Under the pieces are notes generated by a model that saw only the letters and a program-made list of their open reading frames with translations, ran no database searches and was not told the origin of the DNA. Below, piece by piece: positions 31,880 through 36,814 of a DNA stretch of 36,814 bases. Numbering within the stretch: the first letter of the stretch is position 1; each line of letters opens with the position of its first letter. The DNA is from RGIG4097 sp964637515 (GTDB lineage: Bacteria; Bacillota; Clostridia; Christensenellales; CAG-917): the NCBI GenBank assembly GCA_964637515.1, contig CAZWUI010000015.1:1-36814 (forward strand). Reading direction: 5' to 3'. The position numbers were made by a program, and so were the translations under genes.

Positions 31880-32203
31880 AATTACCTCACTAATAATTTT
31901 TCATATATTATATTGATAAGGTGCGTAGTTGTAAACTGTTTTTTGCAAAAAAATAATAATTCAGAAAAACGCACCTAACAATAATAAATCGTGAAAATAA
32001 TAAAATGGTGAAAAACACTTGCCATTCGTGCGATTTCGGTGCTAATATCAATGAAAAAGATATTGATTATTCAACAAAATCACGTGATAAAAACAAAATA
32101 ATAAAAAATATGACAAAAACAGTTGTTTTTGGTGTTTTTGTGTTCGATTTTTTCAAAAATCCATGTGCTAAAATCAAAATACAACATTTTTTTGGAGGAT
32201 ATT
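31880..32203. other. Divergent intergenic region between zinc-ribbon gene and spo0A
   Basis: No gene is supported. It holds the zinc-ribbon gene's promoter, an inverted repeat AGGTGCGT (31919-31926) / ACGCACCT (31969-31976), and between the arms the palindrome TTTTTTGCAAAAAA (31939-31952). Nearer spo0A are a TCACGTGA palindrome (32080-32087), a minus-strand TTTGTCATA (32109-32117) close to the Spo0A box TTTGTCRAA, and a possible -10 TAAAAT (32169-32174) without a clear -35. Confidence 0.45.
31907..31934 (-). promoter_or_regulatory. Predicted promoter of the zinc-ribbon gene
   Basis: On the minus strand TTACAA (31934-31929), a 16-bp spacer and a perfect TATAAT (31912-31907). One arm of the ACGCACCT inverted repeat lies inside the spacer. 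Confidence 0.55.
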
Positions 32204-32941
32204 ATGAAAAAAAGTATAGTGATTGCAGATGATAACGTCGGACTTTCCATAAGTTTGAAAGAATTTTTCGATACGACGGATGATTATGAAGTGGCAGGAC
32301 TTGCGGACAACGGCGTTTCCGCCCTTCGTCTTGTTGAAAAATCATCCCCCGATTTCCTACTTCTCGATATAGTTATGCCCGAACTCGACGGTTTCGGCGT
32401 GCTCGCGTCCCTGAAATCACAAAAACCTACCGTAGTTATGATGTCTCAACTCGCATCCGACGGATTCGTGCAAAAAGCGTTCAAATACGGCGCAAGTTAT
32501 TTCCTTGCAAAACCCTTCGACTACGACACCCTGAAATCCACCCTCGACGAACTCGGTCGCGAATCTGCAACCACACAACCCGCCGTACACAACAACAAAT
32601 CACTCGACGAAAAAATATCCAATCTGTTCATATCCGTAGGAATACCGGCACATATAAAAGGTTATCAATTCTTGCGCGAAGCGATAAAGATGACGATAGA
32701 CTCCCCCGAAATCATCAGCAGTATCACAAAAAAACTCTACCCTACCATTGCAGAGCGTTTCAACACGTCGCCGTCAAAGGTAGAGCGCGCCATACGCCAC
32801 GCTATTGAAGTCGCTTGGAATAGGGGTAAAATCGAAAATATCAACAGTATCTTCGGAATAAAAATCTACTCCCCGAACGAAAAACCGACAAACGGTGAAT
32901 TTATCGCACTCATTGCCGACAAAATGCTCCTTGAGGCTTAA
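32204..32941 (+). CDS. spo0A: Sporulation master regulator Spo0A
   Basis: A 245-residue response regulator. The receiver domain has the acidic pocket D9/D10, the phosphorylation site D55 (LLLDIVMPELDG) and the conserved lysine K103 (LAKPF). After a short linker, the Spo0A-specific DNA-binding domain carries GIPAHIKGYQFLREAI and FNTSPSKVERAIRHAIEVAW (about 186-206), the recognition helix that binds TGTCGAA-type boxes. Phosphorylated Spo0A starts sporulation. The ATG at 32204 has GGAGG; the longer reading is rejected because it lacks a ribosome site. It ends tail-to-tail with the metal-permease gene. spo0A usually lies elsewhere in genomes, so this origin-proximal place is notable. Confidence 0.96.
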   Translation: MKKSIVIADDNVGLSISLKEFFDTTDDYEVAGLADNGVSALRLVEKSSPDFLLLDIVMPELDGFGVLASLKSQKPTVVMMSQLASDGFVQKAFKYGASYFLAKPFDYDTLKSTLDELGRESATTQPAVHNNKSLDEKISNLFISVGIPAHIKGYQFLREAIKMTIDSPEIISSITKKLYPTIAERFNTSPSKVERAIRHAIEVAWNRGKIENINSIFGIKIYSPNEKPTNGEFIALIADKMLLEA

Positions 32942-33903
32942 ATTGCCAAAACGTCAAATCCGAATATCGCTCCGACGGCATATGCAACCGCAACCGATAC
33001 GGCAAACATAACGCCGAATATCACAAAATTTTCCTTTGTTGCTTTGGTATTTTTGAAAAGCACCGCAAAGCCCAACCCTGCATTCATACAAAGTCCGCCG
33101 AGAGTTGCGCCGAATCCAAGACCGCCTATCAAATACAAATTGCTGATGACGACGGACGACGCGCAATTCGGAATTGCACCGACGATGACCGCAAATAGCG
33201 GTGCAACGTATTTGTTCGCTCTCAAAAATTCAACAAATTTATCCTCCCCGATGAAATATATAATCACACCGAAAATTATATTTATCGCAAACACATACAA
33301 GAAAATCTTTCCGCTATGCACAAGCGGGTGCAACACGTACTTTTTGATTTTATCATTTTTTTCAAGCCGTTTGTTTTCAATCTCATCCCCGCAAGGCTCT
33401 CCGCAATGAGAATGGTCGTGTCCGTCCTCGTGATGCTCTGGTTCGATTTCGTGATGACAACAACCGAGATGAATTTCAGGTGTATGCTCACAATGCTCGT
33501 TGTGCTCGCTGACTTCTTTCTTGCTCCTAGAATAGACCAAATCCGCCGTATATCCGACAATTAGTCCTATCGCGAATTTGAATGCAAGCAAAGGTAGCAC
33601 ATGCAACGCTTTATCGGGATTTGCAAGGAATATGGGCAATGCCTCGTCCGACGTCGCAAGATACACACCGAGAAGAGTGCCGACCGTTATATGTCTTTTT
33701 TGGTATAGGTCTGTTGCTACAACCGAAAAACCGCATTGAGGAATGAGTCCAACCGTGGTGCCGATAAGTGGCGCGAATTTCCCTTTGAGATTGATTTTTC
33801 CTGCGACTCTCGGCTCGATGATAGCAACCAAAAAATTGACGACCACAAGCACCGCCAAAACTTTCAAAGAGTCTATGAACGCATCAAAAAACACTTCATC
33901 CAT
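32938..33903 (-). CDS. Putative 10-TM heavy-metal permease (DUF2899/ArsP_2-like)
   Basis: A 321-residue membrane protein made of two related halves. Each half has a matching segment: PLIGTTVGLIPQCGFSVVA at 45-63 and PLFAVIVGAIPNCASSVVI at 235-253. The shared PxC motif lies within a membrane helix. The halves are joined by a hydrophilic loop (about 128-188) with 11 histidines and several cysteines, a probable metal-binding region. This fits the putative heavy-metal exporters of the DUF2899/ArsP_2 type, for which arsenic or manganese export has been suggested; the metal here is unknown. Its start overlaps the recF stop by eight bases, and its stop shares TTAA with the spo0A stop. Confidence 0.75.
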   Translation of the reverse strand: MDEVFFDAFIDSLKVLAVLVVVNFLVAIIEPRVAGKINLKGKFAPLIGTTVGLIPQCGFSVVATDLYQKRHITVGTLLGVYLATSDEALPIFLANPDKALHVLPLLAFKFAIGLIVGYTADLVYSRSKKEVSEHNEHCEHTPEIHLGCCHHEIEPEHHEDGHDHSHCGEPCGDEIENKRLEKNDKIKKYVLHPLVHSGKIFLYVFAINIIFGVIIYFIGEDKFVEFLRANKYVAPLFAVIVGAIPNCASSVVISNLYLIGGLGFGATLGGLCMNAGLGFAVLFKNTKATKENFVIFGVMFAVSVAVAYAVGAIFGFDVLAI

Positions 33904-34972
33904 TTATCTTTCCGTTTTCCACTTTATATTTTCTTCTGCACTCACCGTCAAATTCCGTGCAAGTGAGTATTGTTTGCACCCCGTCGGTTACACCGAGAAG
34001 TACATTCCTTCTATTCTCGTCAAGCTCACTCAAAACGTCGTCGAGAAGAAGGACGGGATATTCCCCGGTTTCTTCTTTATACAATTCAACTTCACCAAGT
34101 TTCATAGCAAGTGCGATAGTCCTTTGTTGCCCCTGTGAAGCGAACTTTCTCGAGTCCTTTCCGTCTATCTCTATCTTTATGTCGTCGCGGTGCGGACCGA
34201 CCGTACTGAACCCCAATTCCTTATCTTTTTGTCGTGCGTTTGAAATTGCAGATTCAAGGTTTAATCGTATGTTTCCGACAAGATTAACTCCGCTTTCGTA
34301 TGAAAGTTTGAGTTTTTCTTTGTTCCCGCTGAGTTTGGAATGATACTCCGTAGACGCCTTGTCGAGAGCGGAAATATACTCCATTCTTTTAGTGATAAGT
34401 ATGGCTCCGTGTTCGCATAAAGACGCGTCGAAAACATCGAGCATACTATCCAAATTTTCACTGAATTTACTTTCTTTGAGAAGGTTGTTTCTTTGTTTCA
34501 ACGCCTTGTTGTATCTCTGCAATGCAACGAAATAACTCTTTTGTTGTTGGGATAATCCGACATCCAAAAAACTTCTTCTTTCGGCAGGAGATTCTTTGAC
34601 GAGTTTCATCTCGTCAGGTGAAAAATAAACAACCCCGAGCACGCCGAGAAGTTCCCCTGCTCTCTGCACGGGCAAACCGTCTATCGCGACTTTTTTCTTG
34701 CCAACCTCGTCTATTTGAATGTCAATGGTATGCTTGCGATATTTCTTCTCTACCGCAATTTTTATCTTCGCTTTCGTCGCTCCTATGCGGATAAGTTCTT
34801 TATCCTTCGTTGTGCGCGGAGAACGCAACACAGAGCATAGATAAATACTTTCAAGCATATTCGTCTTTCCGCTTGCATTTTCGCCGTATAGTACGTTAAG
34901 TCCGTCCGTAAATTCTACGGATTGACTTGCGTAATTTCGAAAATCTGTAAGTGTCAACGACGTTGCTTTCAT
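33896..34972 (-). CDS. recF: Recombination mediator RecF
   Basis: A 358-residue SMC-like ATPase that helps load RecA at gaps. The N terminus (TLTDFRNYASQSVEF) and Walker A GENASGKT (30-37), the coiled-coil middle, the signature region GQQRTIALAMKLGE and Walker B LLLDDVLSELDENRR are all present. The ATG at 34972 gives the normal N terminus but has no ribosome site, and the predicted -10 hexamer ends only seven bases before it. dnaN and yaaA, which normally separate dnaA from recF, are missing. It overlaps the metal-permease gene downstream. Confidence 0.96.
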   Translation of the reverse strand: MKATSLTLTDFRNYASQSVEFTDGLNVLYGENASGKTNMLESIYLCSVLRSPRTTKDKELIRIGATKAKIKIAVEKKYRKHTIDIQIDEVGKKKVAIDGLPVQRAGELLGVLGVVYFSPDEMKLVKESPAERRSFLDVGLSQQQKSYFVALQRYNKALKQRNNLLKESKFSENLDSMLDVFDASLCEHGAILITKRMEYISALDKASTEYHSKLSGNKEKLKLSYESGVNLVGNIRLNLESAISNARQKDKELGFSTVGPHRDDIKIEIDGKDSRKFASQGQQRTIALAMKLGEVELYKEETGEYPVLLLDDVLSELDENRRNVLLGVTDGVQTILTCTEFDGECRRKYKVENGKING

Positions 34973-34978
34973 ATGAGC

Positions 34979-35007
34979 ATTATAACCTAAAACCGTGCTA
35001 TTTACAA
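34979..35007 (-). promoter_or_regulatory. Predicted recF promoter, leaderless layout
   Basis: On the minus strand TTGTAA (35007-35002), a 17-bp spacer and a perfect TATAAT (34984-34979). Six bases then lead to the ATG at 34972, so transcription would start at or next to the start codon. Confidence 0.65.
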
Positions 35008-35116
35008 ACTTTTTATAAAATATATTCTATAATTTTATAAAGCGTTTTTTTTATATTTCAAAATATTAATTGAAAATACCAATCTTTCAAATTAAAAAAA
35101 TTCTCAAAACATAAAG

Positions 35117-35141
35117 AAAAAACGGAAATAAATTCCGTTTT
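35117..35141 (-). terminator. Intrinsic terminator of dnaA
   Basis: Stem AAACGGAA / TTCCGTTT around a short A/T loop, followed on the minus strand by a run of T. It overlaps the dnaA stop codon, so dnaA and recF are transcribed separately. Confidence 0.8.
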
Positions 35142-36510
35142 ATCTGTTTAGAAGCATATTTTTTATGTCCGCCACGACGATTTTTATGCGCTTATCGGTT
35201 TTGATTTGCTCACTTATTTTGTCGCGTGCGTGTATGACCGTCGTATGATCTCTTCCGCCGAAAATTTGACCTATCGTCACAAGGGGTAGAGATAGCATTT
35301 CGGTGATGAGATAGATCGCTATCATTCTGGGTTCAACGATGTTTTTCGTCTTTTTCTTTGAGTAAATATCTGCGGTTGACAACTTGAAATACTTGCAAAC
35401 CGCATTGATTATATCGCTTGCGTCAAGGGTGTCTTTCTTCTCGTCAAAAGACTCTCTGAGTGCGTCTGCGGCAAGTTCTTTTGTGTTGATGACGTGGTTG
35501 GTGAGAGAACTGTAAAACACTATCTTGTTGAGCAGTCCTTCCATTTCACGAATATTCGTCGTGCAGTTTTCAGCAATATACATTGCGACTTCGTCGCTCA
35601 AATTGAAATTCTCTTGCGCCGCTTTGGTTTTGAGAATTGCAATTCTCGTTTCGGTGTCAGGAACTTGAATGTCTACGGTAAGTCCCCAAGCAAAACGTGT
35701 ACGCAATCTCTCTTCGAGGGTAACAAGTTCTTTTGGTGAACGGTCGGAAGTGAGAATGATTTGTTTGTTTGCTTGATGCAGGTCGTTGAAGATATGGAAA
35801 AGCGCTTCTTGTGTTTGTTCTCTCTTTGCAAGAAATTGCACGTCGTCAACCATAAGTACGTCGCAGGAGCGGTATTTCTCTCTAAATTTATTGCTTTCTT
35901 CATTGTTGTGATTGAGACTCAACGCAACAAATTCCGCTATCATTTGCTCGGAATTGACGTACACCACCTTTGTTTTTGGGGAGTTTGTGTAGAGATAGTT
36001 GCCTATTGCGTGAAGAAGGTGTGTTTTTCCAAGACCTACGTCGGAGTAGATGAAAAGAGGATTATATTTTCCACCGGGATTTTCAGCAACCGTCTTGACC
36101 GCCGCCAATGCGTAGTTATTCGACTTCCCTTCCACGAAACTATCGAAAGTATATCTCTCGTTGAAAGGATTGATTTTCTTGTCTCCACCGCGCTTTTTAT
36201 TGTCTACGATGATACCGGCACCGGGCAAATATTCTGTTTGACGGGCAAGATAATCTTCTTTTTTGTCGGCGGTGATGATTTCGACTTTCGTGACGGAAGG
36301 ATTGAGTTTGTTGACGACTTCGGTGATGAGGTCGAGATGACGCTCGTCTATCGTCTTTTTCGACATAGCAGAAATGGTGCACAATACAAAAGTGTCACCG
36401 ATAAAGCAAATAGGCTCGAGTTTGTCAATCCAAATCTCGTAGCTTATTGCCTGCATAATTTTAGATAATTCGTTTTTGGCGTCAGACCAAAATTCTTCTT
36501 TTCCAACCAT
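35140..36510 (-). CDS. dnaA: Chromosomal replication initiator DnaA
   Basis: A 456-residue initiator protein. Domain I begins MVGKEEFWSDAKNELSKIM and a linker follows. The AAA+ domain has Walker A DVGLGKTH (157-164) and Walker B LMVDDVQF (D222/D223). The C-terminal domain IV has GGRDHTTVIHARDKI, which reads DnaA boxes. The ATG at 36510 matches the family N terminus; the longer reading to 36615 runs through the promoter. No Shine-Dalgarno sequence precedes it and the -10 hexamer ends eight bases upstream, so a leaderless mRNA is likely. Confidence 0.97.
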   Translation of the reverse strand: MVGKEEFWSDAKNELSKIMQAISYEIWIDKLEPICFIGDTFVLCTISAMSKKTIDERHLDLITEVVNKLNPSVTKVEIITADKKEDYLARQTEYLPGAGIIVDNKKRGGDKKINPFNERYTFDSFVEGKSNNYALAAVKTVAENPGGKYNPLFIYSDVGLGKTHLLHAIGNYLYTNSPKTKVVYVNSEQMIAEFVALSLNHNNEESNKFREKYRSCDVLMVDDVQFLAKREQTQEALFHIFNDLHQANKQIILTSDRSPKELVTLEERLRTRFAWGLTVDIQVPDTETRIAILKTKAAQENFNLSDEVAMYIAENCTTNIREMEGLLNKIVFYSSLTNHVINTKELAADALRESFDEKKDTLDASDIINAVCKYFKLSTADIYSKKKTKNIVEPRMIAIYLITEMLSLPLVTIGQIFGGRDHTTVIHARDKISEQIKTDKRIKIVVADIKNMLLNR

Positions 36511-36517
36511 GTGGGTT

Positions 36518-36546
36518 ATTATATAATCTGAAATTGATTTTTTCAA
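36518..36546 (-). promoter_or_regulatory. Predicted dnaA promoter, leaderless layout
   Basis: On the minus strand TTGAAA (36546-36541), a 17-bp spacer and a perfect TATAAT (36523-36518), with the ATG eight bases after the -10. Confidence 0.65.
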
Positions 36547-36685
36547 CGAAAAATGACGTAAATTTTTATTTTTACTACATTTTGCGCCCTGATTTTTTTC
36601 ATACCCAATTAGCATTTTTGTGGAACATTTTTTTATTGTTTCACAAGTTGAAAATCACAGTGATTTTTATATTTATTATTCAACT

Positions 36686-36726
36686 ATCAAACTATAGTAT
36701 TGTTTGATTATCACTATAGTTTTGAT
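36686..36726. repeat. Inverted repeat with paired ACTATAGT palindromes
   Basis: Left arm ATCAAACTATAGT (36686-36698) and right arm ACTATAGTTTTGAT (36713-36726) are inverted copies with one extra base, separated by 14 bp. The two ACTATAGT palindromes start exactly 22 bp apart, about two helical turns. Confidence 0.55.
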
Positions 36727-36814
36727 TGAAATTTAAGTTGATTTTTATGATATTACTTTTAATTATATTGAAAATATAAAATATATTAGTTTTATTGATT
36801 TTGTTGTTTGTTTG

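Larger units (their letters stand above)
36511..36814. other. Very AT-rich region upstream of dnaA, candidate oriC
   Basis: No gene is seen. The region is strongly AT-rich with T runs and holds the dnaA promoter. Perfect TTATCCACA boxes are absent; TGTTCCACA (minus strand, near 36620) is a weak match. A large inverted repeat with two ACTATAGT palindromes occupies 36686-36726. Its place beside dnaA and its composition fit part of a bipartite origin; more may lie beyond the window. Confidence 0.5.

Noticed and set aside
1..36814. tRNA, rRNA, CRISPR array, insertion sequence, prophage or anti-phage gene
   Set aside because: None was recognised on reading both strands. The inverted repeats found are too short or isolated for mobile-element ends or CRISPR.

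Overview
The window looks like the origin-proximal part of the chromosome of a strictly anaerobic, endospore-forming Firmicute, most likely an uncultured member of the Clostridia. Sporulation and germination genes (spo0A, a sigH-like sigma factor, spoIIR, sleB-ypeB) show the spore former. A reverse-type rubrerythrin with a PerR-like repressor and an anaerobic sulfatase maturase show the anaerobe. dnaA, recF, gyrB, gyrA and rpsF-ssb-rpsR place it beside oriC. No tRNA, rRNA, insertion sequence, prophage block or CRISPR array was seen. Finer taxonomy is not supported by what I can see.

Layout, left to right. 1-1.8 kb: a two-gene minus-strand unit with an uncharacterised radical SAM enzyme and a small ETNSSSTH-motif protein. 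1.9-3 kb: perR and reverse rubrerythrin. 3.1-6.2 kb, minus strand: a CDF metal exporter, a coupled cluster (C_GCAxxG_C_C protein, YhbY, small ORF) and an MscS channel. 6.3-10.5 kb, plus strand: a membrane-anchored formylglycine sulfatase, its anSME maturase and a P1-family peptidase. 10.6-16 kb, minus strand: ABC exporter, sodium:solute symporter, HAD phosphatase and a divergent dehydroquinate-synthase-fold protein. 16-17.8 kb, minus strand: mrnC-rlmB-sigH, a Bacillus-like gene order without yacP. 17.8-20.2 kb: a large transglutaminase-like lipoprotein. 20.2-23.4 kb: spoIIR plus a helical protein, divergent from sleB-ypeB. 23.5-24.5 kb: rpsF-ssb-rpsR. 24.8-26.5 kb: a GH13 alpha-glucosidase. 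26.6-31.1 kb: gyrB-gyrA. 31.4-31.9 kb: an acidic double zinc-ribbon protein. 32.2-32.9 kb: spo0A. 32.9-35 kb: recF overlapping a 10-TM heavy-metal permease gene. 35.1-36.5 kb: dnaA, followed by a very AT-rich origin-like stretch to the end.

Most large genes lie on the minus strand, which is co-oriented with a fork leaving an origin to the right of dnaA. dnaN, normally between dnaA and recF, is absent from this window.

The most unusual signals are regulatory. Four transcription units (dnaA, recF, mrnC-rlmB-sigH and the sulfatase) have promoter-like hexamers placed so close to an ATG without a Shine-Dalgarno sequence that leaderless mRNAs are predicted. The mrnC promoter shares its -35 hexamer with the divergent lipoprotein promoter. 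Two unrelated minus-strand genes share a near-identical hairpin-plus-Shine-Dalgarno leader. A large inverted repeat with two ACTATAGT palindromes 22 bp apart lies upstream of dnaA. The best candidates for uncharacterised protein systems are the radical SAM/ETNSSSTH pair and the 5-TM sulfatase, whose layout resembles LtaS but whose active site is of the formylglycine type.
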